Counted from the first letter of the stretch, positions 9,564 through 23,161 are shown. The stretch is 64,000 bases of DNA from Pseudomonas sp. 14P_8.1_Bac3 (GCF_025466085.1 NZ_JANLOD010000014.1:1-64000); one strand, 5' to 3'. Made by a program: numbers and translations. The notes: generated by a model from the letters alone, not told the origin.

Positions 9564-9594
9564 AAATCAGGCACCCGCAATGGATGCCTGATTT
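9564..9594 (+). terminator. Terminator-like hairpin after putA
   Basis: AAATCAGGCA (9564-9573) pairs perfectly with TGCCTGATTT (9585-9594) eight bases after the putA stop. Only a short T run closes the stem, so it may be a modest terminator. Confidence 0.65.
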
Positions 9595-9605
9595 GCAGAA
9601 TCCAA

Positions 9606-9696
9606 CTGTAGGAGCGAGCCTGCTCGCGATATCGGACTGTCAGAAACCTCCTTTGCGGATGTGACACCGCCATCGCGAGCAGGCTCGCTTCCACAG
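9606..9696. repeat. REPIN (two inverted REP units)
   Basis: CTGTAGGAGCGAGCCTGCTCG at the left is mirrored by CGAGCAGGCTCGCTTCCACAG at the right, around a ~42-nt unrelated centre. This is the paired-REP layout of fluorescent pseudomonads, between putA and the acyl-CoA dehydrogenase gene. Confidence 0.9.
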
Positions 9697-9813
9697 TAGT
9701 TTTTGGTGACTGCTATGTCGGCGCTCTGCCCCACCATCACGCTCATCAATCATCCTGTTCAGCCTCTGTCCCCACGCCTAGACTCGGTCCATTCCAAAAA
9801 AAGGTAGGCCGCC

Positions 9814-11616
9814 ATGTCCGAGACGTTGCTCAGTTCCCGTAATCTGGCTTTCGAGCTGTATGAAGTCCTCGACGCCGTGGGCCTGACCCAGCGTGAGCGT
9901 TTCGCCGAGCACAACCGCGAAACCTTCGATGCCGCCCTCGGCACCGCTCGCAGCATCGCCGAGAAGTTCTTCGCCCCGCACAACCGCAAGGGCGACGAGA
10001 ACGAGCCACGCTACGAAGACGGTCAGGCGATTCTGATTCCGGAAGTGAAACCAGCGGTGGATGCGTTCCTTGAAGCCGGTTTCCTCAACGCCGCGCGCAG
10101 TTTCGACGCCGGCGGCATGCAACTTCCTACACTGCTGTCCCAAGCCTGTTTCGCGCATTTTCAGTCGGCCAACGCGGCGTCGACTTCGTACCCGTTTCTG
10201 ACCATGGGCGCGGCCAACCTGATCGAGAGCTTTGGCACCGACGAACAGAAACAGCGCTTCCTGCAACCGATGATCGACGGCCGCTTCTTCGGCACCATGG
10301 CCCTGACCGAACCCCATGCCGGTTCGTCGCTGTCGGATATTCGTACACGGGCCGAGCCTGCGTCCGACGGCACCTATCGACTCAAGGGCAACAAGATCTT
10401 CATCTCCGGTGGCGATCACCCGCTGTCGGAAAACATCGTGCACATGGTGCTGGCGAAACTGCCGGACGCACCGGCCGGGGTGAAGGGCATTTCGCTGTTT
10501 ATCGTGCCCAAGTTCCTGGTCAACGATGACGGCAGCCTGGGCCAGCGCAACGACGTGTTGCTGGCGGGCCTTTTCCACAAGATGGGCTGGCGCGGCACCA
10601 CGTCCACGGCGCTGAACTTCGGCGACAACGGCGAGTGCGTCGGCTATCTGGTGGGCAAGCCGCATCAGGGCTTGAGCTACATGTTCCAGATGATGAACGA
10701 GGCGCGGATTGGCGTCGGCATGGGTGCGGTGATGCTCGGTTACGCCGGCTATCTGTACTCCCTGGAGTACGCCCGCGAGCGGCCGCAGGGTCGAGTGCCG
10801 GACAGCAAGGACCCGAACACCGCACCGGTGGCGATCATCCAGCACGCCGACGTCAAGCGCATGCTGCTGACACAAAAGGCCTACGTCGAAGGCTCGTTCG
10901 ACCTCGGCCTGTACGCGGCGCGGCTGTTCGACGACACCACTACCCTGGAAACCGACGCCGAGCGCAAACAGGCGCATGAGCTGCTGGACCTGCTGACGCC
11001 GATCGTCAAATCCTGGCCATCGGAGTTCTGCCTGAAAGCCAACGAACTGGCGATTCAGATTCTCGGCGGCCACGGTTACACCCGCGAATACCCGGTCGAG
11101 CAGTACTACCGCGACAACCGCCTGAACCCGATCCACGAAGGCACCCACGGTATTCAGTCGCTGGATTTGCTAGGTCGCAAACTGGCGCAGAACGGCGGCG
11201 CTGGCTTGAAGCAATTGATCCGCCTGATTGCCGACACCGGCGCTCGCGCCCAGTCGTTCGAATCGCTGACGGCTCTGCGCGCCCCCTTGGAAAAACTGGT
11301 GGCGCACCTGCAAACCGTCACCATTGGCCTGCTGACCGATCTGGCCCAGGGCAAGGTCAACAGCAGCCTGGCGAACTCGGCGCTGTACCTGAAAGTGTTC
11401 GGGCATACGGTGATCGGCTGGCGCTGGCTGGAACAGGCAATCTGCGCAGAGGAAGGTTTGGCCAAAGGCAATGCGGCGGATGTGAGCTTCTATAAGGGCA
11501 AGCTGCAAGCCGCGAGGTACTTCCTGACGTGGGAAATCCCGGCGTGCCACCATGAACTGGCGATTCTTGAGGCGCGGGATGATGTGTGCCTTGGGATGCA
11601 GGATGAGTGGTTCTGA
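9814..11616 (+). CDS. Acyl-CoA dehydrogenase family protein (DmdC-like, ~600 aa)
   Basis: The product is 600 residues, longer than classical ~380-residue acyl-CoA dehydrogenases. It has the long architecture with an N-terminal extension, a dehydrogenase core (TMALTEPHAGSSLSDIRTRA binds FAD and substrate; ILGGHGYTREYPVEQYYRD near residue 425 carries the catalytic region) and an extra C-terminal helical domain. It oxidises an acyl-CoA at the alpha-beta position and passes electrons to ETF in the cytoplasm. The nearest family I recall is the DmdC/3-methylmercaptopropionyl-CoA dehydrogenase-like group, often just annotated as acyl-CoA dehydrogenase. The true substrate cannot be read from sequence. 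It stands alone between REPINs, with an AAAAAAGGTAGG-type ribosome site before the ATG. Confidence 0.87.
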   Translation: MSETLLSSRNLAFELYEVLDAVGLTQRERFAEHNRETFDAALGTARSIAEKFFAPHNRKGDENEPRYEDGQAILIPEVKPAVDAFLEAGFLNAARSFDAGGMQLPTLLSQACFAHFQSANAASTSYPFLTMGAANLIESFGTDEQKQRFLQPMIDGRFFGTMALTEPHAGSSLSDIRTRAEPASDGTYRLKGNKIFISGGDHPLSENIVHMVLAKLPDAPAGVKGISLFIVPKFLVNDDGSLGQRNDVLLAGLFHKMGWRGTTSTALNFGDNGECVGYLVGKPHQGLSYMFQMMNEARIGVGMGAVMLGYAGYLYSLEYARERPQGRVPDSKDPNTAPVAIIQHADVKRMLLTQKAYVEGSFDLGLYAARLFDDTTTLETDAERKQAHELLDLLTPIVKSWPSEFCLKANELAIQILGGHGYTREYPVEQYYRDNRLNPIHEGTHGIQSLDLLGRKLAQNGGAGLKQLIRLIADTGARAQSFESLTALRAPLEKLVAHLQTVTIGLLTDLAQGKVNSSLANSALYLKVFGHTVIGWRWLEQAICAEEGLAKGNAADVSFYKGKLQAARYFLTWEIPACHHELAILEARDDVCLGMQDEWF

Positions 11617-11644
11617 CCGAAGATGTGTGGTGCTGCTGAATCCA

Positions 11645-11725
11645 TTCGCGAGCAAGCCCGCTCCCACAATTGACCGCGTTGCCTGGATGATCGCGGACCA
11701 CTGTGGGAGCGGGCTTGCCCGCGAA
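11645..11725. repeat. REPIN, opposite arrangement
   Basis: TTCGCGAGCAAGCCCGCTCC at 11645 is mirrored by GGAGCGGGCTTGCCCGCGAA ending at 11725. The halves are arranged outward relative to the copy at 9606-9696. It lies between two convergent genes. Confidence 0.88.
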
Positions 11726-11750
11726 CGCGTCAGCAAAACCAACGAGATCT

Positions 11751-13688
11751 TCAGTTGAGCTTAAACCCGCCCATCTGCCGCGCCAGATCATCCGCCAACC
11801 GCTGCAACGTCTGACAATCCTCGCGACAAGCCCTGACTTCCCCCGCGGTCGCCCGCGCCAGATCGGAAATCCCCTGCACGTTGCGGTTGATCTCCTCAGT
11901 CACCGCCGACTGCTCTTCCGTCGCGGTCGCCACCTGGTGGTTCATGTCACTGATGCGCTCGACCTGCCCGGTAATCGCCGTCAATGAGGCTCCAGTGCGT
12001 TGGCTCGATTCAACCCCGGTGCCCGTCGCCGCTTGCCCGGTGTGCATCGACGACACGGCATTCTCCGCGCCTTGCTTGAGGCGGCCGATCATCTGCTGGA
12101 TTTCGTCGGTGGACGACTGCGTACGCCGGGCCAGGGTCCGGACTTCATCGGCCACCACGGCAAACCCACGCCCCATGTCCCCCGCCCGCGCCGCTTCGAT
12201 GGCCGCGTTCAAGGCCAGGAGGTTGGTCTGCTCGGATATGCCGCGAATCACCGCCAGCACTTGATCGATCGACGCCACCTGGTCGGCCAGTTCCCCGACC
12301 GCGCTGGCGGCGAGGCCAATTTCGTCGGACATGCTTTCGATATGCCGGATCGACCCGCCAACCACTTCCCGCGCCTGCAGGGCTTCCTCGCGCGCATTTT
12401 GCGAAGCGACCGCGGCGTTGCCGGCGTTCTGGGCGATTTCCTGTACGGTCAGGCCCATTTCGTGGACGGCGGTGGCGACCATGTCGGTCATCTCCTGCTG
12501 ACGTCCGGAACGCGCGGCGGTGTTGTCCACCACCCGTGCCACCTGACCGACCGCCGTGCGCAAGCGCTCACTGGTGGTCAGCACTTCGCCGATCATCTCG
12601 CGCTGGCTGTCGAGAAACCGATTGAAGCCGCGCGCCAGGTCGCCGAGCTCATCGGCGCGGTTGGCATCCAGCCGATGGGTCAAATCTCCACCACCGCTAC
12701 CGATGGCCACCAGCGCCGCTGTTACCTGACGGATCGGACGCACCAGACCACGGGCCAGCAACACCACCAGCAACAGGCACACCAGCGCGACGGCCAGGCC
12801 GATGCCGCTGCTTATCCACAGGGCGCGACGCGCTTCGGCGTAGATCTGCGACTGCGGCACTTCGGCCACCAGGGTCCAGCCCAGGTCGCGCAGCGGCAGG
12901 CTCAACGCCAGGAAATCTTCGCCATCCCTCAAGAAGCTGCTGCTGGCGGCAGTTTTCTGGCCCATGACGGCCTGCGAGGCAGGCGTGCCGATCTGTTCGG
13001 CGAGCGTCCGTTTGCCGCTGAATTGCGCGTCGGGGTGCACCTGGATCAAACCGTCGGAACGCACGAGATAGACTTTGCCGCGCTCACCGAAGGTGAAATT
13101 GTGGATGAGCTCCGACAGCTCCTTCACGCTCAGCCCCAGCCCGGCAACGCCCACGACCTTGCCGGCCTGCTCGACCTTGAGGTCGATGAACAGCGCCAAT
13201 TCTCCGGTGGCCGTGTCGGTGTCGATATTGAGGGTGCGCGGCTGATTGCCGTCGATGAATGCGTAGAACCAGGCGTCTTTGGGATTGGAGCGGCTGAGGG
13301 TCCGATCCAGGCCTTTTTCAGTGAAATAGTGGCTGGAGGCTGTGCCGACGATCAACGCGGTAAATGCATTGTGTTCGGCGCGGATGCCTTCCAGATACGC
13401 CACGAATGCCGCGGTCTGGGCACTGTTTTCGCCCCCGGCCAGCCAGTCGCGCACCATGCTGTTGCTGGCGATGTCCTTGGCGGCGGTGAGGGGTTGGACG
13501 AGGATGCGCTCGATGTCGTTGCGCATCGCTTCGATGCTCGACGGCAGTGCTTGTTCGACCAGGTAAGTCTGAGCGAGGCGGTTGACGACGAGGGTATAAA
13601 TGCCAACCACGATCAGGATGCTGACCAGCAGGGCGGTGCCCATGCTGAGGATCAACTGCCATTGAATACTGCGTCGCCAGAACTGCAT
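11751..13688 (-). CDS. Methyl-accepting chemotaxis protein (dCache-type sensor)
   Basis: The product is 645 residues. A membrane helix at about residues 12-35 ([20 protein letters not shown]) is followed by a ~260-residue periplasmic domain with the size and features of a double Cache sensor ([20 protein letters not shown], then [17 protein letters not shown]). A second helix ([20 protein letters not shown]), a HAMP domain and a cytoplasmic signalling hairpin with [18 protein letters not shown] and [13 protein letters not shown] come next. It senses a small molecule and controls CheA. Cache receptors of this kind in Pseudomonas often bind amino acids, but the ligand is unknown here. I chose the ATG at 13688, preceded by GGGGGTG, over a 24-residue longer frame that would put non-membrane sequence first. 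Confidence 0.92.
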   Translation of the reverse strand: MQFWRRSIQWQLILSMGTALLVSILIVVGIYTLVVNRLAQTYLVEQALPSSIEAMRNDIERILVQPLTAAKDIASNSMVRDWLAGGENSAQTAAFVAYLEGIRAEHNAFTALIVGTASSHYFTEKGLDRTLSRSNPKDAWFYAFIDGNQPRTLNIDTDTATGELALFIDLKVEQAGKVVGVAGLGLSVKELSELIHNFTFGERGKVYLVRSDGLIQVHPDAQFSGKRTLAEQIGTPASQAVMGQKTAASSSFLRDGEDFLALSLPLRDLGWTLVAEVPQSQIYAEARRALWISSGIGLAVALVCLLLVVLLARGLVRPIRQVTAALVAIGSGGGDLTHRLDANRADELGDLARGFNRFLDSQREMIGEVLTTSERLRTAVGQVARVVDNTAARSGRQQEMTDMVATAVHEMGLTVQEIAQNAGNAAVASQNAREEALQAREVVGGSIRHIESMSDEIGLAASAVGELADQVASIDQVLAVIRGISEQTNLLALNAAIEAARAGDMGRGFAVVADEVRTLARRTQSSTDEIQQMIGRLKQGAENAVSSMHTGQAATGTGVESSQRTGASLTAITGQVERISDMNHQVATATEEQSAVTEEINRNVQGISDLARATAGEVRACREDCQTLQRLADDLARQMGGFKLN

Positions 13689-13697
13689 GGAGCACCC

Positions 13698-13772
13698 CCA
13701 AAGAATAAGAGGCTGAAACACTGCAACAGCCGTGCCGATTGTATACAACGCAACCGACAATTTATTCTTTGG
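13698..13772. promoter_or_regulatory. 11-bp inverted repeat flanking a promoter-like sequence
   Basis: CCAAAGAATAA (13698-13708) and TTATTCTTTGG (13762-13772) are perfect inverted copies 53 bp apart, in the 100-bp gap between zapA and the chemoreceptor gene. A TATACAAT-type -10 element for the minus strand lies between them. The downstream copy almost touches the receptor's ribosome-binding site. It could be a paired operator or a long-range RNA stem. Confidence 0.5.
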
Positions 13773-13788
13773 TTGTGCGCAAGCTCGA

Positions 13789-14091
13789 TCAGGCCTGATT
13801 GATCGTCTTGGAAATCACTTCAACCGTGGCGCTGACTTGCTCTTGGTAACGGTCGAGTTCAAGTGCGTGCTGCTTCTGCATTTCGATCTGTTGCGAACAC
13901 AGGTTCATCGCTGCCAGCACCAGCAGGCGGTCACCGATCAGCGTCGGGTACTTTCTTTTGGTGTCCGCCAGTGCAGCCTTCAACATCGTGACGGCGTCCA
14001 GCAGGGTTTGCTCTTCCCCGGCCGGCGCCTTGATCGAATAGTCCTCCCCCAGGATCGAGACGACTTTTACCCCTGCGATGCCGACACTCAT
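13789..14091 (-). CDS. zapA: Cell division protein ZapA
   Basis: The product is 100 residues, typical for ZapA, which bundles FtsZ protofilaments at the division ring. Family features include [19 protein letters not shown] near the N-terminus, followed by a heptad-rich C-terminal helix ([20 protein letters not shown]). The start overlaps the stop of the upstream TIGR02449-like gene by ATGA, the normal Pseudomonas pairing. In pseudomonads I know, 6S RNA (ssrS) and a 5-formyltetrahydrofolate cyclo-ligase gene follow zapA. Here a chemoreceptor follows after 97 bp, too little room for 6S RNA. Confidence 0.93.
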   Translation of the reverse strand: MSVGIAGVKVVSILGEDYSIKAPAGEEQTLLDAVTMLKAALADTKRKYPTLIGDRLLVLAAMNLCSQQIEMQKQHALELDRYQEQVSATVEVISKTINQA

Positions 14092-14318
14092 GCGCTGACC
14101 GGGCCAGCGCTGACGCGCTCAACCAGGGCCTGGATGCGGGCGGCAGTGGCACCGTGTTTCTCTTCCTGTTCCATCAGGCTCAGTTGCAGGTTCTCGTTTT
14201 CATCCTTGGCCTGGGCCAGTTCTGCGCTCAGGGTCTGGTTGGTGCCGAGCAGGTTCTGGTTCTGTTGCACCAGGTCGCTGACCAGTTGTTCCAATTGGCT
14301 TAGGGATGCTTCCAACAT
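14088..14318 (-). CDS. TIGR02449-family small coiled-coil protein
   Basis: The product is 76 residues and almost wholly coiled coil (LEASLSQLEQLVSDLVQQNQ, then AELAQAKDENENLQLSLM). It matches the TIGR02449 family found next to zapA in Pseudomonas, and ZapB-like structural roles have been suggested for such proteins; I cannot confirm a function. The ATG at 14318 is preferred because the coiled coil begins there; the open frame continues 26 residues upstream through unlikely sequence. Confidence 0.82.
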   Translation of the reverse strand: MLEASLSQLEQLVSDLVQQNQNLLGTNQTLSAELAQAKDENENLQLSLMEQEEKHGATAARIQALVERVSAGPVSA

Positions 14319-14532
14319 TATGATTTTCCGAGCATTTTCAAAGGGCGCGTACGATAAAGAAAAGTCACCACGGATGCCAGGGCTATTGGGGCGCAAGGCC
14401 TTGATTTTCCTGGCGGGCGAGCTTTCTCGCGAACTTTAAAGACTGTGATTGGTGGATCTGGTTCCTGCACTTCGTCGCCCGAACGATCGGACGGCGCGGG
14501 CCGTTTGGGGAAACGTAATTGCCTGCACCCTT

Positions 14533-14557
14533 TTCGCGAGCAAGCTCGCTCCTACAG
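14533..14557 (-). repeat. Single REP unit
   Basis: TTCGCGAGCAAGCTCGCTCC lies in the leader region upstream of the second chemoreceptor. I see no partner within 100 bp, so it is a solitary REP. Confidence 0.75.
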
Positions 14558-14673
14558 GGAGCAGCGTGCTGCGGCAATTACGCGCAGGCGCTCAAGACTT
14601 TAGTTGCATGACCGATAAGTCCCCCATACGTCTGTCTCAGCGCCGCACGGATGCGCTTATTTCGGTAAACACC

Positions 14674-16299
14674 ATGTCCCTTCGTAATATGAATATCGCA
14701 CCGCGGGCGTTCCTCGGCTTCGCCCTGATTGGCGGTTTGATGCTGGTTCTGGGGGTTTTTGCCTTGAACCAGATGAGCAAGATCCGCGGCGCCGGCGAAG
14801 ACATCGCCTCCATGAGTGTGCCAAGCATCAAGAGCCTCGATGAGTTCACCCAACTGACCCTGCGCCTGCGGGTGCTTTCCTATCGTTTGCTGGTGAACCG
14901 GGAGCCCGAGGTTCAGCAGAAAACCATGGACCTGTTCGACCTGCGCAACCAGCAGATCCGCGATGCGCAAAAAGTCTACGAGCCGCTGATCGATGGCCCG
15001 GAAGAACGCGCCGCTTACGACAAGTACGTGCAATTGCTCGCACAGTACCGTCAGCTCGAAGAGCGGATGAAGACGCTGTCGCGCAACAATCAGGTGGACG
15101 ACCTGCGCAAAATGCTGAACAGCGAATTGCTCGCCAACTCCGAGGAAGTCAACGCGGCCCTGGCGAAGTTGCTGGAGATCAATACCGGACAGATCGAAAA
15201 AATCGACGACACGGCGGCTGAGCAGTATTCGACATCGTTCAACCTGGTGATCGCCCTGCTGGTGATCGCCACCGGCCTGACCCTGCTCTTCGCCTGGTTA
15301 CTGACCAACAGCATCACCAAGCCGATCGCCAACGCCCTGAACGCCGCCGAAGAAATCGCCGAAGGCAACCTGACGCGCCCGATCAGCGTCGATGGTGCAG
15401 ACGAAGCCGGGCGCCTGCTGGCGGCCATGGCGAAGATGCAGGACAAGCTGCGCGACACCTTGCAGCGGATTTCCGGCTCGGCCACGCAACTGGCCTCCGC
15501 CGCCGAAGAACTCAACAGCGTCACCGACGAAAGCGCCCGTGGCCTGACCCAGCAGAACAACGAGATCGAGCAGGCCGCCACCGCGGTCAACGAAATGACC
15601 AGCGCCGTGGAAGAAGTCGCGCGCAACGCGGTGAGCACTTCCGAAGCCTCGAAGAACGCCACCACGTCGGCGGGCGACGGTCGTGATCTGGTTCAGGAAA
15701 CCGTCAGCGCCATCGAACGCATGAGCGCCGATGTGCAGAGTACCGCCACGCTGATTGGCGATCTGGCCAATGAATCGCGTGACATCGGCAAGGTGCTGGA
15801 TGTGATTCGTGGCCTGGCCGATCAGACCAACCTGCTGGCGTTGAACGCCGCGATCGAAGCCGCGCGCGCCGGGGAAGCCGGGCGTGGTTTTGCCGTGGTG
15901 GCGGACGAGGTTCGTGCGTTGGCCCATCGCACGCAGCAATCGACCAGCGAAATAGAACGCATGATCGGCAGCATCCAGTCCGGCACCGAACACGCTGTGG
16001 ACTCGATGCGCAACAGCACCGAGCGCGCGGAGTCGACCCTGAACATCGCCCGCGGTGCCGGTTTGTCGCTGGATACGATCAACAGCGCGATCGTCGAGAT
16101 CAACGAACGCAACCTGGTCATCGCCAGCGCGGCGGAAGAGCAGGCGCAAGTGGCGCGGGAAGTGGATCGCAACCTGGTGAACATCCGCGATCTGTCGGTG
16201 CAATCGGCGACGGGGGCCAATCAGACCAGTGCGGCGAGCAGTGAGTTGTCGCGGTTGGCGGTGGACCTGAACACCATGGTCGGGCGGTTTAGCCTGTAA
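14674..16299 (+). CDS. Methyl-accepting chemotaxis protein (four-helix-bundle sensor)
   Basis: The product is 541 residues. A membrane helix at about residues 9-30 ([20 protein letters not shown]) precedes a ~150-residue helical periplasmic domain of 4HB_MCP type. A second helix follows ([20 protein letters not shown]), then HAMP and a signalling domain with [20 protein letters not shown] and [16 protein letters not shown]. It transmits ligand or redox signals to the chemotaxis kinase. I chose the ATG at 14674 because [16 protein letters not shown] is the normal N-terminus; an open frame back to 14449 runs through a REP unit and is not credible. It is divergent from the zapA pair. Confidence 0.92.
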   Translation: MSLRNMNIAPRAFLGFALIGGLMLVLGVFALNQMSKIRGAGEDIASMSVPSIKSLDEFTQLTLRLRVLSYRLLVNREPEVQQKTMDLFDLRNQQIRDAQKVYEPLIDGPEERAAYDKYVQLLAQYRQLEERMKTLSRNNQVDDLRKMLNSELLANSEEVNAALAKLLEINTGQIEKIDDTAAEQYSTSFNLVIALLVIATGLTLLFAWLLTNSITKPIANALNAAEEIAEGNLTRPISVDGADEAGRLLAAMAKMQDKLRDTLQRISGSATQLASAAEELNSVTDESARGLTQQNNEIEQAATAVNEMTSAVEEVARNAVSTSEASKNATTSAGDGRDLVQETVSAIERMSADVQSTATLIGDLANESRDIGKVLDVIRGLADQTNLLALNAAIEAARAGEAGRGFAVVADEVRALAHRTQQSTSEIERMIGSIQSGTEHAVDSMRNSTERAESTLNIARGAGLSLDTINSAIVEINERNLVIASAAEEQAQVAREVDRNLVNIRDLSVQSATGANQTSAASSELSRLAVDLNTMVGRFSL

Positions 16300-16312
16300 C
16301 GGTCACACCTCT

Positions 16313-16414
16313 TTGTAGGAGCGAGCATGCTCGCGATGATTCCAATAACGACGCAGGGAATCAGGCAGCACGCGTCAGCGTTGACATCCATCGCGAGCAA
16401 GTCCACTCCTGCAA
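16313..16414. repeat. REPIN
   Basis: TTGTAGGAGCGAGCATGCTC at the left and a degenerate ATCGCGAGCAAGTCCACTCC at the right enclose about 50 bp. It follows the chemoreceptor stop. The right unit is diverged (GTCCAC for GCTCGC). Confidence 0.8.
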
Positions 16415-16515
16415 AAGCTTTTTGACAGCATCACATTTCAACAGGTTAGAATCGCTGGCACGCAGACTGCATGGACAGTTTGCGCCCGTCTTTTCAGCTT
16501 TCTGGAGTACTGCCT

Positions 16516-18258
<1,743 letters not shown>

Positions 18259-18292
18259 ACTCCATACTTCGCCTCGTTTTCGATCGGTCAAT

Positions 18293-21200
18293 ATGTCAAC
18301 CCTGCGCACCTTTTTCATCATGGCCCTGCTGGGCTTGAGTCTTTCTGTCGGCACGTTGCAAGCGGCCGAACCGCCGTCCAGCGAAGCCGTGCAGGCCAAC
18401 CTGGACAAGATTGCCGAGCGCAAACTGCCGGAAGCCGATCAAAAAGCATTGCAGACCATCCTGCAAAACACGCTGACTCAACTCAACAACCAGCGCGACT
18501 ACGAACAAAAACTGGCCGATCTCAAGCAGCAACTCGCCACCGCGCCCAAGCAGAATATCGATAACCAGCGTGAGTTGGCCCGCCTCAAGGCCACCAGCGT
18601 AACGCCCGTCGCGCAGCGCTATACCAAAGAGTCGATTCAGCAGCTGGAGCAGATGCTCACCGAGCGCTCGACCCAGCAAAGCGATCTGCAAAAGGCCCTG
18701 TCTGACGCGAACAGCCTGGTCATCACCGCCCAGACCCGACCCGAGCGCGCGCAAGCCGAAATCTCCAGCAGCCAGACGCGTATCCAGCAGATCAACAACA
18801 TCCTCAAGGCCGGTAAAGACAACGGCAAGACCCTGAGCGGCGAACAACGCGACCTGCTCAATGCGGAGCTGGCGGCACTCAATGCGTTGATCCCGCTGCG
18901 CCGCCAGGAACTGGCCGGCAACAGCCAACTGCAGGACCTGGGCAACAGCCAGCACGATTTGCTGAGCGAAAAATCCGACCGTCTGGACCATGAAATCCAG
19001 GAGCTGCAGACCCTGATCAACCAGAAGCGTCTGGCCCAGTCTCAGGAAACCGTGACGCAGCAGTCCATCGAAGCGCAGAAATCCGGGAGCAGCGCCCTGC
19101 TGGCCGCCGAAAGCGCGGCCAACCTGAAACTCTCCGACTACCTGCTCAAAAGCACCGACCGCTTGAACGTCGTCACCCAGCAGAACCTGCAAACCAAACA
19201 GCAACTGGACAATGTGACCCAAAGCGATTCGGCCCTGGACGAGCAAATCAACGTGCTCAAGGGCAGCCTGCTGCTGTCGAAGATTCTCTACAAACAGAAG
19301 CAGGGCCTGCCGCGCCTCAAGCTCGACCGCGACCTGGCGGATCAGATCGCTGACATTCGCCTGTATCAGTTCGAAGTCAGCCAGCAACGGGAATTGCTCA
19401 GCAACCCGGCCACCTATGTCGATAACCTGCTGTCGACCCAGCCGCCCGATCAAGTCACTCCGCAATTGCGCAAGAGCCTGCTGGAGCTGGCCACGACCCG
19501 CGCCGATCTGCTGGAGCGGCTGAACCGCGAACTCAGCGCGGTGCTCAACGAATCGATCACCCTGCAGCTCAATCAGAAGCAATTGCTCAGCACCGCGCAA
19601 AGCCTGCGGGCGACGCTCGATGAGCAGATGTTCTGGATCCCGAGCAACAAGCCGCTGGACCCGGAATGGATGCGCGGCGTGCCCGAGCGCCTGCAGCGCC
19701 AGGTGGCGACCTTGCCGCTGAAGTCCAGCGTGAGTGAATTGATAGACGGCCTGACCCAACGACCGTTGTTGTTCCTGCCGCTGGTGCTGCTGATCGGCGC
19801 CCTGCTGTGGCGACGTAAAAGCCTGTATGCCCGACTGAACAAGGTTCACCAGGATATCGGCCACTTCAAGCGTGACAGCCAGCTGCACACGCCGCAGGCG
19901 ATTCTGATCAATATTCTGCTGGCGATGCCGGTAGCGCTGGGCCTGGCCCTGTGCGGCCTGGCCTTGCAGATCGACGCCCGCGGGCAGAACGCCAACATGG
20001 GTTCGGCGCTGCTTCAAATGGGCCAGGCCTGGCTGGTGTTCTACACCGCCTACCGGATCCTCGCGCCGGGCGGCGTGGCCGAACTGCATTTCCGCTGGGA
20101 AAAACCCCAGGTCGAATTCCTCCAGGGCTGGGTCCGTCGACTCGGCCTGGTGGTGATGGCGCTGGTCGCCGTAGTGGCCGTCGCCGAACTGCAACCGGCC
20201 GCACTGGCCGATGATGTACTCGGCATGCCGGTGGTGCTGACCTGTTACGCGCTGATGGCCTGGTTGCTCAGCCGCCTGCTGATCAGCAGCCCGACTCACC
20301 AGAATGCCTCACTGTTCCGCAAGGCCGTGGGGATCCTGTTCACCGCCCTGCCGATCGCGCTGTTCGTCGCCGTTTGCTTCGGCTACTACTACACCGCGCT
20401 GAAGCTCAGCGACCGCTTGATCAATACCCTGTACCTGCTGATGTTCTGGCTGGTGATCGAAGCCACCTTCGTCCGTGGCCTCAGCGTGGCGGCACGGCGC
20501 CTGGCCTATCAGCGCGCACTGGCCAAACGTCAGGCCGCCAAAGAAGCCGGCGACGGCGAAGCGGTGATCGAAGAACCGACCCTGGACATCGAAAAGGTCA
20601 ACGAACAGTCCCTGCGCCTGATTCGCCTGGCTTTGCTCGGCGGATTCATGGCGGCGCTGTACTGGGTCTGGTCGGACCTGATCTCGGTGTTCTCGTACCT
20701 GGACAACATCACGCTCTACGAATACACCAGCGGCACCGGCGCCAACATGAGCATGGTGCCGATTAGCATCGGCGACATGCTCGGTGCGCTGATCATCATC
20801 GGCATCACCTTCGCCCTCGCGCGCAACTTGCCGGGCCTGCTGGAAGTGCTGGTGCTCTCGAAGCTGAACCTGGCCCAGGGCAGTGCCTATGCCACGACCA
20901 CGTTGCTGTCGTATGTGATCGCCGGCGTCGGTTTCGTCTCGACCCTGTCGACCCTCGGCGTGAGCTGGGACAAGTTGCAATGGCTGGTGGCGGCGCTCTC
21001 GGTCGGCCTCGGCTTCGGGATGCAGGAGATCTTTGCGAACTTCATCTCCGGCATCATGATCCTGTTCGAACGCCCGGTGCGCATCGGTGACACCATCACC
21101 ATCGGCAACCTGTCGGGCACGGTGAGCAAGATCCGCATCCGCGCCACGACCATCACCGACTTCGACCGCAAGGACATCATCGTCCCGAACAAAACGTTCA

Positions 21201-21643
21201 TCACCGGGCAACTGATCAACTGGTCGCTGACCGACACCATCACCCGCGTGACCCTCAAGCTCGGCGTCGATTACGGTTCGGACCTGGACCTGGTCAAAGA
21301 ACTGCTGCTGAAGGCGGCTCGGGATAACCCGCGGGTGCTGAAGGACCCGGAACCCCACGTGTACTTCCTCAACTTTGGCGAAAGCACCCTCGACCACGAG
21401 TTGCGCATGCACGTGCGCGACCTCGGTGACCGCAACCCGGTACTCGATGAGGTCAACCGCTTCATCAACCGCGAGTTCAAGAAGCAGCACATCAATATTT
21501 CGTTCCGGCAGATGGAGGTCTACCTCAAGAATCTCCACGGCCAGGAATACAAAATGGTGCCGATCGAGCCGGAGACCAAAACCATCGTGCCGGTGGCTGA
21601 CGACAAACCGCTGCAAGAGCCGCCGCCCGCCAAGCTCGACTAA
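18293..21643 (+). CDS. mscK: Mechanosensitive channel MscK (KefA)
   Basis: The product is 1116 residues, the size of the large MscS-family channel MscK. A signal peptide (STLRTFFIMALLGLSLSVG, probable cleavage after TLQA) leads into ~450 residues of periplasmic coiled coil rich in Gln, Leu and Asn. Several membrane segments follow, then the MscS pore and beta domain (VGLGFGMQEIFANFISG, then ILFERPVRIGDTITIG). It opens under membrane tension to release ions during osmotic downshock. The ATG at 18293 is chosen for the signal peptide. It follows the K+/H+ antiporter gene closely, which fits a shared role in K+ and turgor control. A hairpin lies just after its stop. Confidence 0.92.
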   Translation: MSTLRTFFIMALLGLSLSVGTLQAAEPPSSEAVQANLDKIAERKLPEADQKALQTILQNTLTQLNNQRDYEQKLADLKQQLATAPKQNIDNQRELARLKATSVTPVAQRYTKESIQQLEQMLTERSTQQSDLQKALSDANSLVITAQTRPERAQAEISSSQTRIQQINNILKAGKDNGKTLSGEQRDLLNAELAALNALIPLRRQELAGNSQLQDLGNSQHDLLSEKSDRLDHEIQELQTLINQKRLAQSQETVTQQSIEAQKSGSSALLAAESAANLKLSDYLLKSTDRLNVVTQQNLQTKQQLDNVTQSDSALDEQINVLKGSLLLSKILYKQKQGLPRLKLDRDLADQIADIRLYQFEVSQQRELLSNPATYVDNLLSTQPPDQVTPQLRKSLLELATTRADLLERLNRELSAVLNESITLQLNQKQLLSTAQSLRATLDEQMFWIPSNKPLDPEWMRGVPERLQRQVATLPLKSSVSELIDGLTQRPLLFLPLVLLIGALLWRRKSLYARLNKVHQDIGHFKRDSQLHTPQAILINILLAMPVALGLALCGLALQIDARGQNANMGSALLQMGQAWLVFYTAYRILAPGGVAELHFRWEKPQVEFLQGWVRRLGLVVMALVAVVAVAELQPAALADDVLGMPVVLTCYALMAWLLSRLLISSPTHQNASLFRKAVGILFTALPIALFVAVCFGYYYTALKLSDRLINTLYLLMFWLVIEATFVRGLSVAARRLAYQRALAKRQAAKEAGDGEAVIEEPTLDIEKVNEQSLRLIRLALLGGFMAALYWVWSDLISVFSYLDNITLYEYTSGTGANMSMVPISIGDMLGALIIIGITFALARNLPGLLEVLVLSKLNLAQGSAYATTTLLSYVIAGVGFVSTLSTLGVSWDKLQWLVAALSVGLGFGMQEIFANFISGIMILFERPVRIGDTITIGNLSGTVSKIRIRATTITDFDRKDIIVPNKTFITGQLINWSLTDTITRVTLKLGVDYGSDLDLVKELLLKAARDNPRVLKDPEPHVYFLNFGESTLDHELRMHVRDLGDRNPVLDEVNRFINREFKKQHINISFRQMEVYLKNLHGQEYKMVPIEPETKTIVPVADDKPLQEPPPAKLD

Positions 21644-21656
21644 CCGCCCTATCCCT

Positions 21657-23155
<1,499 letters not shown>

Positions 23156-23161
23156 GGCGGG

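Noticed and set aside
13689..13788. Possible 6S RNA after zapA
   Set aside because: Only 100 bp are available and no long central-bubble hairpin typical of 6S is visible.
12000..13802. 600-codon open frame antisense to the chemoreceptor
   Set aside because: A shadow frame of a clear MCP gene; no recognisable domain.
14449..14673. Extended N-terminus of the second chemoreceptor
   Set aside because: The added 75 residues cross a REP unit and lack a membrane segment; the start at 14674 is normal.
18296..20299. 667-codon open frame antisense to mscK
   Set aside because: Shadow of mscK coiled-coil repeats; glutamine-rich low-complexity product with no family features.
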